Below, piece by piece: positions 51,757 through 60,698 of a DNA stretch of 64,000 bases. The notes under the pieces were generated by a model. It saw only the letters and a list, made by a program, of their open reading frames with translations. It searched no databases and was not told the origin of the DNA. The position numbers and the translations under genes were made by a program. The stretch is from Jhaorihella thermophila (GTDB taxonomy: Bacteria > Pseudomonadota > Alphaproteobacteria > Rhodobacterales > Rhodobacteraceae). The DNA is taken from positions 248,001 through 312,000 of the forward strand of contig NZ_FNVD01000002.1 in NCBI RefSeq assembly GCF_900108275.1, in the 5' to 3' direction. Numbering within the stretch: position 1 is the first letter of the stretch; every line of letters begins with the position of its first letter.

Positions 51757-53133
51757 TCACGTCCGGCCCGTCCGGCAGCGAGCCACGAAATCCAGAAACC
51801 CCGGCACCCAGGGGATGTTGGCCGAGTTGCGCAGATGGGTGAAGCCCGCGATCGTGTTGTGGATCAGCACGCCGTCATGACGACCGTCGATGCCGGTGCC
51901 GCGCTGCATCTTGCGCACAAAGACGGTGTCTTCGGGCAGCCCCTCGATGCTGGCATAGTGGAACTCGTGCGCCCTGACGGTGCAACCGTCGCCCTTCCAG
52001 GGGCAGGCCTCGGTGGCGGCGAATTCGACATATCCGCGCCCCTGCGGTCGGCGGTGCATGACCGCACGGCCCGGCACCAGCCCCACCATCGGCGCGGTCT
52101 CGCCGTTCCAAGTGATCGTTTCGCACAGATACATCAGCCCGCCGCATTCGGCATAGCACGGCAGCCCCGCCTGCAACGCGCTGCGGATCGCGCCGCGCAT
52201 CCGGGCGTTCTCGGCCAGCTCGCGCATCCGCATCTCGGGAAAGCCCCCGCCGATGAACAGCCCGTCAATGTCGGGAAGGGACACGTCATGCAGCGCGTCG
52301 ATGGGCACGATCTGCGCCCCTTCCGCCTCCATCGCCTCGAGATCGTCGGGATAGTAGAACCCGAAGGCCGCATCGCGCAGCACGCCGATCCTGAGCCCCG
52401 GCCAGCGCGGCGGTTCCGTGCGCTTCGACGGGGATGCGTCCAAGGGCGGGGCGGCGCGCGCGATCCTGCGCAAGCGGTCAAGATCGACCGACTCGGCCAT
52501 GATCTCGCCGAAGGCGGCGATCTTCGCCTCGACGCCCGCCGACTCCGCCGGGGTGGTCAGGCCAAGGTGGCGCTCTCCGATGTCGAGCCGCGCCGAACGC
52601 CGGACGCTGCCGATCACGGGAATGTCGGAATAGGTCTCGACCGCCGCGCGCAGCTTGGCTTCGTGCCGCGCCCCGCCCACGCGGTTCAGGATCAACCCGG
52701 CGATGTTCACCTCGGTGTCAAAGGCCCTGTATCCGACCAGCAGCGGCGCGATCCCGCGCGTCATGCCCAGCGTGTCGATCACCAGCACCACCGGCAAATC
52801 CAGCAGCTTGGCCAGCGCGGCGTTTGAATCCGTCCCCTCGACGCAAACCCCGTCGTAAAGCCCCTTGTTCGCTTCGACCAGCGACAGCTCCCGCGCCCGC
52901 GAGGCGAAGAAAGGCGCGATCCGGTCGGTCTCCATAGTGTTGAAGTCGAGGCTGTAGCAGGGCGTGCCAGAGGCCATCGACAGCCACATCGGGTCTATAT
53001 AGTCGGGGCCCTTCTTGAAGGTGCCGATGTCGTCTCCGGCGGCACGAAACGCCGCCGCCAGCCCCGTGGACACGACCGTCTTGCCCGACGATTTGTGCGC
53101 TGCGGCGATCATGAAGCGGGAAAAGGCGGTCAT
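51757..53133 (-). CDS. dsrN: DsrN, siroheme amidase (cobyrinate a,c-diamide synthase family)
   Basis: A 458-residue glutamine-dependent amidotransferase of the CbiA/CobB family. It has the nucleotide-binding AAHKSSGKTVVSTGL at the N-terminus and a C-terminal class I-like GATase domain with Cys in GLPCYAECGGLMYL. GPDYIDPMWLSMASG is a standard family segment. No cobalamin genes are adjacent. As the last gene of the dsr operon, 114 bp after dsrP, it corresponds to Allochromatium DsrN, which is thought to amidate siroheme to siroamide for DsrAB. Taken alone the sequence would also pass for cobyrinate diamide synthase. Confidence 0.88.
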   Translation of the reverse strand: MTAFSRFMIAAAHKSSGKTVVSTGLAAAFRAAGDDIGTFKKGPDYIDPMWLSMASGTPCYSLDFNTMETDRIAPFFASRARELSLVEANKGLYDGVCVEGTDSNAALAKLLDLPVVLVIDTLGMTRGIAPLLVGYRAFDTEVNIAGLILNRVGGARHEAKLRAAVETYSDIPVIGSVRRSARLDIGERHLGLTTPAESAGVEAKIAAFGEIMAESVDLDRLRRIARAAPPLDASPSKRTEPPRWPGLRIGVLRDAAFGFYYPDDLEAMEAEGAQIVPIDALHDVSLPDIDGLFIGGGFPEMRMRELAENARMRGAIRSALQAGLPCYAECGGLMYLCETITWNGETAPMVGLVPGRAVMHRRPQGRGYVEFAATEACPWKGDGCTVRAHEFHYASIEGLPEDTVFVRKMQRGTGIDGRHDGVLIHNTIAGFTHLRNSANIPWVPGFLDFVARCRTGRT

Positions 53134-53247
53134 ACCGCCCCCTTCGCCGGCGGCAGTTCACTGCCGGCGAGCCGTTCGCCGCCCCCGCCGCAGCCAGAGT
53201 TAACCACGCATGGGACGAAGGATCGGGCTTGGTGGCGCATGTCCGGC

Positions 53248-54456
53248 CTACGAACCCGAGTTCGTGCCGATATTCGCATCCGACAGGTTGGTCGGCAAAA
53301 TCCGCAGCACCTTGGCCCCCAGCCCGGTGGCGAACAGCGCGATCGCGACCCCGCCCAGCCCCAGCAGCAGCTCGGGCCAGCGCGGCGCATAGGCGTTCAC
53401 CACGCCATCGCTGAAGCTGGACGACACCTCGTAGCCGGGGAAGATCTGCAACGGATAGGCCTGGCCCCCGATCACGATCACATAGATCTGGGCCAGCCCC
53501 CCCAGCACGACGAGGATCGAGGTCAACACCGGGGTCGAAGACGCCCCCGCCGTCGCTGGATGCCAGATCAACAGCATGGGCAAGAGCCCCCCGATGACCA
53601 CCTGTCCAAGCCAGAAGGCCCAAGTGTAGACGCCACCTTCCAGCAGGGTGAAGCGTTCGAACCCGCCATGTTCGGCGGCGTAGAGATTGGTCATGTGCTG
53701 GACGGCGGTGAAATACAGCACCACCGCGCAGAAGATCGCCAGAAGCCGCGCGAACCTGCGCATCAGCGCCTCGCCCAGGGGGCGGCCATCCAGCCGGAAC
53801 AACACCGTCAGCACGAGGATGAACACCGCCAATCCGAAACTGAACGACATGGCGATGAACAGCGGCGCCATGATTGCGGCATCATAGCCGGGTCGCGCCA
53901 CCAGCCAGCCAAAGATCGACCCGGTGCCGGTGGTCAGCGCCAGCCGCCAGAGAAAGGCCAGCATTCCCATGTGCCTGACATATCGCGTGGGCGCGCCGCG
54001 GGCCATCTGGGTGAAGAGATAGGCAATGACGACTCCCATGAACCCGGTGTAGAGGAAGATGTTCCAAGCAAAGATCGAGCTGAAATTGTAACGGGTCATC
54101 GCCACGATCAGCCGGTCGGGGCGGCCCAGGTCCAGCACCAGAACCGCCAGTCCTCCGGCCAGCAGCGCGACCGCCAGCACGCCGGACAGCCGCGCGACGG
54201 GCTTGCAGTGGGTCTTGCCGAATACCGACGCCATCGACGCCACGTTCAGCGCCCCCGAGGCGGCGACGATCAGAAAGATCGCGAATACATGCGGCAGGCC
54301 CCAGACGATCTGGTTGTTCATGCCGGTGACGATGTGGCCGTGATGTTCGACATAGACGACCGAGGCCAACATCGCGGCGATGAACGCGCCCAGCAGGATG
54401 GCCGCCTGCCACAGCTGCGGCGTGGTCTTGAGTTCGCGATAGATCGTCCGTTCCAT
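53248..54456 (-). CDS. dsrP: DsrP, NrfD-family membrane subunit of DsrMKJOP
   Basis: A 402-residue integral membrane protein of the NrfD/PsrC family with about ten helices. Features include a His-rich N-terminal stretch (VVYVEHHGHIVTG) and NQIVWGLPHVFAIFLIVAASGALNVASM. The DsrMKJOP complex couples cytoplasmic DsrC thiol/disulfide or trisulfide chemistry to the quinone pool and periplasm. DsrP is the quinone-interacting subunit together with DsrO. It starts 13 bp after dsrO. A 114-bp gap with a small hairpin (53152-53165) separates it from dsrN. Confidence 0.93.
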   Translation of the reverse strand: MERTIYRELKTTPQLWQAAILLGAFIAAMLASVVYVEHHGHIVTGMNNQIVWGLPHVFAIFLIVAASGALNVASMASVFGKTHCKPVARLSGVLAVALLAGGLAVLVLDLGRPDRLIVAMTRYNFSSIFAWNIFLYTGFMGVVIAYLFTQMARGAPTRYVRHMGMLAFLWRLALTTGTGSIFGWLVARPGYDAAIMAPLFIAMSFSFGLAVFILVLTVLFRLDGRPLGEALMRRFARLLAIFCAVVLYFTAVQHMTNLYAAEHGGFERFTLLEGGVYTWAFWLGQVVIGGLLPMLLIWHPATAGASSTPVLTSILVVLGGLAQIYVIVIGGQAYPLQIFPGYEVSSSFSDGVVNAYAPRWPELLLGLGGVAIALFATGLGAKVLRILPTNLSDANIGTNSGS

Positions 54457-54469
54457 GGGCTGGACCTCT

Positions 54470-55228
54470 TCAGATATTCGAATACCGCACGCCCGGATTC
54501 AGTTCGAGATCGGGCCGCAGCGCAACCGATGGATAGTCCGCCAGCCGCTTCGATATCTCGCTGTCGGGATCCTTCAGATCGCCAAAGATGATCGCGCCCT
54601 TGCCGGTGGCGGCGCAGGCCTCTACGCAGGCCGGCGTGCCGCCGGCATCCACGCGATGCACGCACAGGGTGCAGCTTTCCACCGTGCCCATGCCGCGCGG
54701 GGCGTTCTCGCTCTGGTTCACAAGCGGTTCATGCACGAAGGACCGCGCCTTGAACGGGCAGGCCATCATGCAATAGCGGCAGCCGATGCAGATATGCTTG
54801 TCCACGAGCACAATGCCGTCGGCGCGCTTGAACGAGGCGCCGGTTGGGCAGACATCGACGCAGGGCGGCTCCTCGCAATGCTGGCACATGACCGGCATGG
54901 ATACCTCGCGCCCCGTCGCCTTGTGCTTCAGCGTCACCTTGCGGATCCACTGGGCATCGGTCGAGGGGTTGCCGTCATCCTTCCAGCCGTTTTCGGTCTG
55001 GCAGGCGCGCACGCAGGCGTCGCAGTCGGGATCGCAGCGGTTCACGTCGATCAAGAGGCCCCAACGTTTGCCCGCATCGGCCCGCGCCTGCGCCTCGGAC
55101 CCGCCAAAAGCGATCAAGGTCACGCCCGGCGCCAGCGTTGCTGTCGCCACCGCCGCGCCGCTGCGCAGAAAGTCGCGGCGGTTGATCTCGGCGCCCTTTT
55201 CGCGTCCCTTGTCGCAACCGCAGCTCAT
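54470..55228 (-). CDS. dsrO: DsrO, periplasmic ferredoxin-like Fe-S subunit with Tat signal
   Basis: A 252-residue iron-sulfur protein with four [4Fe-4S] motifs, for example CDPDCDACVRAC, CQHCEEPPCVDVCP, CIGCRYCMMACP and the CTLC/CVEAC pair. The twin-arginine leader NRRDFLRSG at residues 16-24 sends it to the periplasm folded. It passes electrons between the trihaem DsrJ and membrane DsrP. GGGAGGG before the ATG at 55228 sets the start, which overlaps the dsrJ stop by 4 bp. An extra Cys-rich stretch (MSCGCDKG) precedes the Tat motif. Confidence 0.94.
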   Translation of the reverse strand: MSCGCDKGREKGAEINRRDFLRSGAAVATATLAPGVTLIAFGGSEAQARADAGKRWGLLIDVNRCDPDCDACVRACQTENGWKDDGNPSTDAQWIRKVTLKHKATGREVSMPVMCQHCEEPPCVDVCPTGASFKRADGIVLVDKHICIGCRYCMMACPFKARSFVHEPLVNQSENAPRGMGTVESCTLCVHRVDAGGTPACVEACAATGKGAIIFGDLKDPDSEISKRLADYPSVALRPDLELNPGVRYSNI

Positions 55229-55692
55229 CGCGATCCCTCCCTGTCGGTGCCGGTGGTTTCCTCCAGCCACGCGGCGATCCTGCGCGCACGGCCGTCGAGC
55301 CCCGCATGTTCCACCGCAGTTTCATCCACGCCCTCGGGGGTCGAGCGGTGGCACATGAAACAATCCACCTTGACCGCCGCATAATCGTGACAGGTCCGGC
55401 AGAAATGCCGTTCGTCCGCATAGGTGACGACTTGTCCCGCCTGGTCCTTCGCCGCATGACAGTCGAAACAGGCCTTTAGGCTGGCCTGCACCTGTCTGTC
55501 ACCCTGGTGCATGGTCAGATCGCGGTCGTGCCTCAGCATGTCCGGGTGATATTTGCGCCAATACGCATTGCCCTCGGGGTGCGGGTCGCCCGTAGCCTTG
55601 GGGATCTCCGGCCAGAGCGACGACCGCTCTTCGGTCAGGCCGGGCCCGACCCAGCCGAAGGCAAGCGTCAGCATCAGCAGGATCCGCCCCAT
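55225..55692 (-). CDS. dsrJ: DsrJ, trihaem cytochrome c of DsrMKJOP
   Basis: A 155-residue periplasmic cytochrome with three c-type haem sites: CFDCH (75-79), CRTCH (98-102) and CFMCH (111-115). The N-terminal hydrophobic segment ILLMLTLAFGWVG acts as signal or anchor. In DsrJ one haem has unusual His/Cys ligation. It starts 2 bp after the dsrL stop and overlaps dsrO by 4 bp. Maturation needs the Ccm system, which is not in this window. Confidence 0.94.
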   Translation of the reverse strand: MGRILLMLTLAFGWVGPGLTEERSSLWPEIPKATGDPHPEGNAYWRKYHPDMLRHDRDLTMHQGDRQVQASLKACFDCHAAKDQAGQVVTYADERHFCRTCHDYAAVKVDCFMCHRSTPEGVDETAVEHAGLDGRARRIAAWLEETTGTDREGSR

Positions 55693-55694
55693 GC

Positions 55695-57644
55695 CTATTC
55701 CCCCAGCCCCATCTTGATATAGCCGGTCGGGCAGACATCGGCGCAGATGTGACAACCGATGCAGCGGGTGTAATCGGTATAGACATATCGCCCCACCGTG
55801 CGTTCGGATTTGGGTACCCGGTGCACCGCGTCCTGCGGGCAGAAGATCACGCAGTTGTCGCATTCAAAACACATGCCGCAGGACATGCAGCGTTCGCCTT
55901 CCTTGCGCGCCTGCTCTTCGGTGAAGCCGATGATCCGCTCCTCGAAATTGCCCAGAACCTCGTCGCCCTCGATGTGCCGTTCCTTGCGCACTTCGCGCGG
56001 GACCAGCTGGAAGTGGCCCAGGAACAGCTCGTCATGCGGAATGATCTGCTGGTCAGAGCGGTCCTCGAAATTGTGGATCGCAAAGCGCGCCGCGGAGGTG
56101 CCGCGCGTCTGCATGTGATCATAGGGCTCGGGATCCTTTCCGCGCCGGTGCAGCTCTTCCAGCAGGTTGAAATGATGCACGTCCACCTTGGGCCGGCGCT
56201 CGATCGTGCCGTCGTCAAGATAGTCCGAGATCACCTCGGCCCCGATCCGGCCATGCCCGATCGCGGTGGTCAGCAGGTGCGGCCGCACGATGTCGCCGCC
56301 GGCGAAATGCTTGTCGCGGCCCTTGACCTTGTAGGCGCTTTCGATGTCCACGAAACCGCGCCCGTTGTCGAGATCCTCGAGACCGTCGAAATCGCCCATC
56401 TGGCCGATCGCCGAGATGATGATGTCGCATTCGATCTCGAACTCGGTGCCTTCGATCGGCTCGGGCGTCATGCCGTTCATGGTGCATTTGCACATCTTCA
56501 GCGCGCGGGCGCGACCCTGTTCGTCCTTCAACACTTCCAGCGGCATGACGCCGCCCAGAATCTCCACCCCTTCGCGCTTGGCATCCTCGCGCTCGCGCTC
56601 GGCCGCGGTCATTTCCTCGACCGGGAACAACGAGGTCAGCGTGGCCTTCATGCCTTCGCGCACGATCGCCCCGGCCACGTCGTCGCCGGTAAAGCCAAAG
56701 CCCGTGCCGCTGGAATGTTCGGTCGGCTTGACCTCCTTGATCCGCCCCAGCCGGCGCGCAACCGAAGCCACGTCGATCGATGTATCGCCGCCGCCGACCA
56801 CGACCACCTTCTGCGCGGTGCCCAGCACATAGCCCTGGTTGAAGGCGTCCAGAAACTCGATGCCGTTGATGCAGTTTTCCGTGCCCTCCCAGCCGGGGAT
56901 CGGCAGGTCGCGGCCCTTCTGCGCGCCCATCGCCCAGAAGATCGCGTCATAGTCGCGCTCGAGATCCTCGACCGACACGTCGGTGCCGACGCGGGTGTTG
57001 GTGCGCACCTCGATGCCGAGGTCGATGATCCGGCCGATCTCCTTGTCCAGCATCTCGCGCGGAGTGCGGTAGCCGGGGATGCCGTAACGCATCATCCCGC
57101 CCAACTCCTCGTGGGACTCGAAGATCGTCACCGCATGGCCGTCGAGCCGCAGGAAATAGGCCGCCGACAGGCCGGCGGGACCGCCGCCGACGATTGCGAT
57201 CCTCTTGCCGGTATCCGGCCCCGGTTCGGGCAGCTTGACGCCGTTTTCATTGGCCCAGTCGCCAACATATTGTTCGACCCCGTTGATGCCCACATAGTCG
57301 TCCACCGCGTTGCGGTTGCAGCCGGATTCGCAGGGCGCGGGGCAGACCCGGCCCATGGTCGCCGGAAACGGGTTTGCCGCAGCCATGCGCAGGAACGCGT
57401 ATTCCTGCCAGGGCATGTCCTCGTGCGGGGGCTTGTCCATGCCGCGCGCGATCGCCAGCCAGCCGCGGATTTCATGCCCCGAGGGGCAGGAGCCCTGACA
57501 GGGCGGCGTCTTGTGCACATAGGTCGGGCACTTGTAGGAATGATCGGCCTGAAAGATCTTTTCCTCCAGATCCCAATCGGCGGCGGTTTCGCCCTCGCGG
57601 AAGCGGCGGAACGTCGCCTTTTTCTCGGTGCTCAGATCGTTCAT
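55695..57644 (-). CDS. dsrL: DsrL, NAD(P)H:acceptor oxidoreductase partner of reverse DsrAB
   Basis: A 649-residue iron-sulfur flavoprotein. The N-terminal GltB-small-subunit-like domain has Cys49, Cys53, Cys101, Cys105 and Cys109. The FAD site VGGGPAGLSAAYFL is at 152-165 and a second dinucleotide site VVVGGGDTSID near 287. A C-terminal ferredoxin domain has a Cys-rich first motif (CMSCGMCFECDNCVIFC, 586-602) and CIGCHICADVC (628-638). DsrL is required for sulfur oxidation and joins DsrAB as the electron outlet, typically to NAD. Its presence next to dsrK supports the oxidative direction. It starts 24 bp after dsrK. Confidence 0.94.
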   Translation of the reverse strand: MNDLSTEKKATFRRFREGETAADWDLEEKIFQADHSYKCPTYVHKTPPCQGSCPSGHEIRGWLAIARGMDKPPHEDMPWQEYAFLRMAAANPFPATMGRVCPAPCESGCNRNAVDDYVGINGVEQYVGDWANENGVKLPEPGPDTGKRIAIVGGGPAGLSAAYFLRLDGHAVTIFESHEELGGMMRYGIPGYRTPREMLDKEIGRIIDLGIEVRTNTRVGTDVSVEDLERDYDAIFWAMGAQKGRDLPIPGWEGTENCINGIEFLDAFNQGYVLGTAQKVVVVGGGDTSIDVASVARRLGRIKEVKPTEHSSGTGFGFTGDDVAGAIVREGMKATLTSLFPVEEMTAAEREREDAKREGVEILGGVMPLEVLKDEQGRARALKMCKCTMNGMTPEPIEGTEFEIECDIIISAIGQMGDFDGLEDLDNGRGFVDIESAYKVKGRDKHFAGGDIVRPHLLTTAIGHGRIGAEVISDYLDDGTIERRPKVDVHHFNLLEELHRRGKDPEPYDHMQTRGTSAARFAIHNFEDRSDQQIIPHDELFLGHFQLVPREVRKERHIEGDEVLGNFEERIIGFTEEQARKEGERCMSCGMCFECDNCVIFCPQDAVHRVPKSERTVGRYVYTDYTRCIGCHICADVCPTGYIKMGLGE

Positions 57645-57668
57645 CTCGGTCCTCCCGGAATTGGGGCG

Positions 57669-59198
57669 TTACTCCTCGCCGCCCGCGTCGTCCTCTTCAT
57701 CGTCGGTGTCCTGGCCGGTCAGGATAATCGCGTTCGACACCAGCTGGTGCACCGAAACGATGGAATCCATTTCATAGCCAAAGGCCGGCATGACCTTGGA
57801 AAACTGCGTCTTGCAGATGGCGCAGATCGCGGCCATGTGGGTCACGCCGTGATCTTCGGTCACCTGTTGCAGCGCGGTCATCCGCGGGGACGCGCCCTTC
57901 TTGCGCAGCTCCATCAGGTCGTCGGTCAAAAGCCCCCCGCCCCCGCCGCAGCACAGCGTCTTTTCGCGGATCGTGTCGTCGGGCATGTCGTAGTAATGAT
58001 TGCAGACCGCCTTGATGACATTGCGCGGGATCTCGAACTGGCCGCCGGGCTTGTCCCCCATGCGCGAGGCGCGTGCCACATTGCAGCTGTCGTGATAGGT
58101 CAGCCGGATGTGGTCGTTCTTCGACTTGTCGAATTTCAGCGTGCCCTTCTGGATCTCGTTCCAGGTGAATTCCAGGATGTGCTGCGGCACCGGGTAGTTC
58201 GGATCAAGGAAATCCCACGGCCCCGCCAGCGTGTTGAGAAAGCTGTAGGCCACCCGCCAGGCGTGCCCGCATTCGCCGAAGATGATCCGTTTCACGCCCA
58301 GATCCTGCGCCGCCTTGCGGATGCGCAGGGCGATTTCGCGCATGTTCTCGTAGGATCCGATGAACAGCCCGAAATTCGCGGCCTCCGAGGCGTAGGAGCT
58401 CAGCGTCCAGCTGACGCCGGCTTCGTGGAACACCTTGGCATAGCCGATCAGCCCGTCGATATGCGGCTCGGCGAAGAAGTCGGCCGAGGGTGTCACCAGC
58501 AGGATGTCGGCGCCCTTCTCGTCCAGGGGGATCCGCACCGACACGCCGGTTTCGTCCTCGATGTCCTCCTCGAGATCCTCCAGCGTCGCCTGCAACGCCT
58601 TGGGCTGCAGGCCGAGGTTGTTGCCGATCTCCTTGACCTTGCCGATGATCTCGTTGCTGTATTTCTGACCCATGCCCACGCTGTCGAGGATCTCGCGTGC
58701 GGCCATGGTGATTTCCGCCGTGTCGATCCCGTAAGGGCAAAAGACCGAGCAGCGCCGGCATTCGCTGCACTGGTGATAGTAGGAATACCATTCGTGCAGA
58801 ACCTCTTCGGTGAGGTCGCGCGCACCGACCAGTTTCGGGAAATGTTTGCCGGCAAAGGTGAAATAGCGCCGATAGACGCTGCGCAGCAGATCCTGCCGCG
58901 CCACGGGCATGTTCTTGGGGTCGCCCGTGCCCAGGAAATAGTGGCACTTGTCCGTGCAGGCCCCGCATTTCACGCAAGCATCCAGATAGACTTGAAAGGC
59001 GCGGTCCTTTTCCGCCAGTTCGGCCATCTTGGCCAGCGCCCTTTCCTTCCAGTCGGGCACCAGCTCGCCCGGAAAGCCGAGCTTCGCCTGATGTTCGGGC
59101 GCGGCGATATAGGGTTCCAGCCCCTCCATCGCGCCGGGTTTCAGACAGGGAATGTCCAGCGGGTCGTCCAGCTTCGGCAGGTCGTCGCCATCGGCCAT
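57669..59198 (-). CDS. dsrK: DsrK, CCG-domain Fe-S subunit of DsrMKJOP
   Basis: A 509-residue cytoplasmic iron-sulfur protein related to HdrD. Two [4Fe-4S] motifs are C75VKCGACTDKC and C144SECRRCSVFC. CCG-type domains follow with YHDSCNVARASR and KTLCCGGGGGLLTDD, which build the noncubane catalytic cluster that acts on DsrC. It starts 3 bp after dsrM, so DsrM and DsrK are coupled. The C-terminus is acidic (TDDEEDDAGGEE). It would oxidise or reduce the DsrC disulfide/trisulfide and exchange electrons with DsrM haem b. Confidence 0.95.
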   Translation of the reverse strand: MADGDDLPKLDDPLDIPCLKPGAMEGLEPYIAAPEHQAKLGFPGELVPDWKERALAKMAELAEKDRAFQVYLDACVKCGACTDKCHYFLGTGDPKNMPVARQDLLRSVYRRYFTFAGKHFPKLVGARDLTEEVLHEWYSYYHQCSECRRCSVFCPYGIDTAEITMAAREILDSVGMGQKYSNEIIGKVKEIGNNLGLQPKALQATLEDLEEDIEDETGVSVRIPLDEKGADILLVTPSADFFAEPHIDGLIGYAKVFHEAGVSWTLSSYASEAANFGLFIGSYENMREIALRIRKAAQDLGVKRIIFGECGHAWRVAYSFLNTLAGPWDFLDPNYPVPQHILEFTWNEIQKGTLKFDKSKNDHIRLTYHDSCNVARASRMGDKPGGQFEIPRNVIKAVCNHYYDMPDDTIREKTLCCGGGGGLLTDDLMELRKKGASPRMTALQQVTEDHGVTHMAAICAICKTQFSKVMPAFGYEMDSIVSVHQLVSNAIILTGQDTDDEEDDAGGEE

Positions 59199-59201
59199 CG
59201 G

Positions 59202-59924
59202 TCAGCCCTCCAGCTTGGCCGCCCAAGGGGCGAGGTGGCGCTTTTCGCGCGGGTTGTCGATCTGGTTGCGGGTGGGCGAAAAGAACACGCCCGGCGCATG
59301 CAGCAACTTGGAGATGGGGAACACGATCATCAGCGCGGCGACCGAGGTCAGATGCACCAGCAGCACCGGATCGGACGGCAGGGTTTCGATGCGCAGCCGC
59401 ATCAGCCCCAGCATGAACGCCTTGACCGCGATGATGTCGGTATGGGCCACGAATTTCATCATCAGCCCGCTGGCCACGATCAGCACCAACAGCGCCAGCA
59501 TCAGGTGATCGGACGGGTTGGTGATGTAGCGGATCCGTTCCACCAGAACCCGCCGCGCCCAGAGCCCCAGAAGCCCCGCCAGCATGGCAAATCCCGCATA
59601 GACGCCAAAGGGCTGGACGAAGGACAGCCACCAGGGGATGTCGAACACGAAATAGCGGACGTGCCGGATCAGGACGAGCCACATCCCCATGTGGAAGGTC
59701 CAGCCGAACAGCCAGATCCACTTGTTGGCCTTGAACAGGCTTTCGAAAAACACGACTTCGCGGAACATCCGCAGGACGACGCCCCACGCGGTTGTGGGCG
59801 CGGGCGTCGTCGGGATCTTCAGCGGGGCCGGGGTCCGCGCGTATCTGCGGATCTTCATGCCCACTCCGACCACCAGAACGGCAGTCGCGACGTAGAACAA
59901 CATGGCGTAGATCACGGACAGCAC
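59202..59924 (-). CDS. dsrM: DsrM, NarI-like haem b membrane subunit
   Basis: A 240-residue membrane protein with about six helices and His residues placed as in NarI-type haem b subunits (WTFHMGMWLVLIRHVRYF, NPSDHLMLALLVL, LVHLTSVAAL). The GTG at 59924 has GGGAGGAG before it. It opens the second half of the dsr operon (MKLJOPN) after an 88-bp gap that contains a perfect GC palindrome. DsrM anchors DsrK and links it to the quinone pool. A basic segment near residue 25 (KIRRYARTP) lies on the cytoplasmic side. Confidence 0.93.
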   Translation of the reverse strand: MLSVIYAMLFYVATAVLVVGVGMKIRRYARTPAPLKIPTTPAPTTAWGVVLRMFREVVFFESLFKANKWIWLFGWTFHMGMWLVLIRHVRYFVFDIPWWLSFVQPFGVYAGFAMLAGLLGLWARRVLVERIRYITNPSDHLMLALLVLIVASGLMMKFVAHTDIIAVKAFMLGLMRLRIETLPSDPVLLVHLTSVAALMIVFPISKLLHAPGVFFSPTRNQIDNPREKRHLAPWAAKLEG

Positions 59925-59982
59925 GCGGACTCCTCCCGTTGACGGGCTCGCACCCGTTTCAGATCAAGACGTTACGCGATCG

Positions 59983-59998
59983 GGCCCCGGCCGGGGCC
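59983..59998. promoter_or_regulatory. Perfect 16-bp GC palindrome between dsrC and dsrM
   Basis: GGCCCCGGCCGGGGCC lies 15 nt after the dsrC stop in the 88-bp dsrC-dsrM gap. It is the largest gap in the first nine genes of the operon. A strong hairpin without a T run at this place could stabilise dsrABEFHC mRNA or partly stop transcription, which would fit the high DsrC demand known in sulfur oxidisers. This role is inferred. Confidence 0.45.
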
Positions 59999-60012
59999 GG
60001 ATGCGGCCCGGA

Positions 60013-60345
60013 TCAGACGCAGCCGGTCGGTTTCGGCAGACCGGCGATTTTGCAGGCCTGCTTGGCCGGGCCATAGGGGAACAGTTCGTAGAGGTACTTG
60101 TTGTTGCCCTTTTCCGGCCCCATCGACTTCTTGATGGCCTTGATGAGCACCCGGACCGCGGGCGCGATCTGGTATTCATCGTAATAGTCGCGCAGGAAGT
60201 TCACCACCTCCCAGCGTTCGTCGTCCATCTCGATGCCTTCGGACTTGGCGATCTCCAGCGCCACGTCCTTGTCCCAGTCGGCGAGGTTGGTGATGTAACC
60301 TTCCTCGTCGGCCGGGATCGTCTTGCCGTTGACATGATATTCCAT
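60013..60345 (-). CDS. dsrC: DsrC, sulfur-carrying substrate protein of DsrAB
   Basis: A 110-residue protein of the DsrC/TusE family. The flexible C-terminus CKIAGLPKPTGCV holds both redox cysteines, Cys98 and penultimate Cys109, eleven residues apart, the mark of true DsrC rather than TusE. It carries sulfur as persulfide or trisulfide between DsrEFH, DsrAB and DsrK. The start MEYHVNGKTI is conserved in the family and has GGAGG before it. It lies 34 bp after dsrH, in the order EFHC typical of sulfur oxidisers. Confidence 0.96.
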   Translation of the reverse strand: MEYHVNGKTIPADEEGYITNLADWDKDVALEIAKSEGIEMDDERWEVVNFLRDYYDEYQIAPAVRVLIKAIKKSMGPEKGNNKYLYELFPYGPAKQACKIAGLPKPTGCV

Positions 60346-60379
60346 GGGGGTTCCTCCGTTTTTGCCCTTCGGGCGTTCC

Positions 60380-60688
60380 TCAAAGCCAGGCCTGGGTGCG
60401 GTCATGGGTCGTGACGAGATCGACGAACCCGTCATACCCCACCGGGCTGACTCCATCCAAAAGCCGGTCCTCGCCCAGCCCCCGGGCGTGCGCGTCGGGC
60501 GCCAGGACATAGAGCTTCACCGCCCCGGCCCGCGCCGCGACCATCTCCGCCAGGGCGGTGCCGGCCAGCCCGCCATAGACGCCATCCTCGATCATCAGCA
60601 CCGCGTCCCCGTCCTTGCAGTGGTTCAGGCAGCTTTCCAGCGAGCGGTTGGTAAAGGGCGATTTGTTCACTGTGTGCAAGGTTGACAT
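60380..60688 (-). CDS. dsrH: DsrH, TusB-like subunit of the DsrEFH sulfurtransferase
   Basis: A 102-residue DsrH/TusB-fold protein. Cys20 in RSLESCLNHCKDGDAVLMIEDGVYG occupies the conserved cysteine position of Allochromatium DsrH; a second Cys is four residues later. It assembles with DsrE and DsrF into a heterohexamer that passes sulfur from TusA to DsrC. It follows dsrF by 10 bp. dsrEFH occur in sulfur oxidisers and not in sulfate reducers, so they indicate the oxidative direction. Confidence 0.93.
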   Translation of the reverse strand: MSTLHTVNKSPFTNRSLESCLNHCKDGDAVLMIEDGVYGGLAGTALAEMVAARAGAVKLYVLAPDAHARGLGEDRLLDGVSPVGYDGFVDLVTTHDRTQAWL

Positions 60689-60698
60689 GGTCTTCCCT

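Noticed and set aside
51757-53133. A cobalamin gene (cobB/cbiA)
   Set aside because: The family is the same, but the position at the end of the dsr operon and lack of other cob genes favour DsrN.
55749-59942. A 1397-codon plus-strand open frame
   Set aside because: It is antisense to dsrL, dsrK and dsrM, all of which have intact motifs. It shows no recognisable domain or ribosome site.
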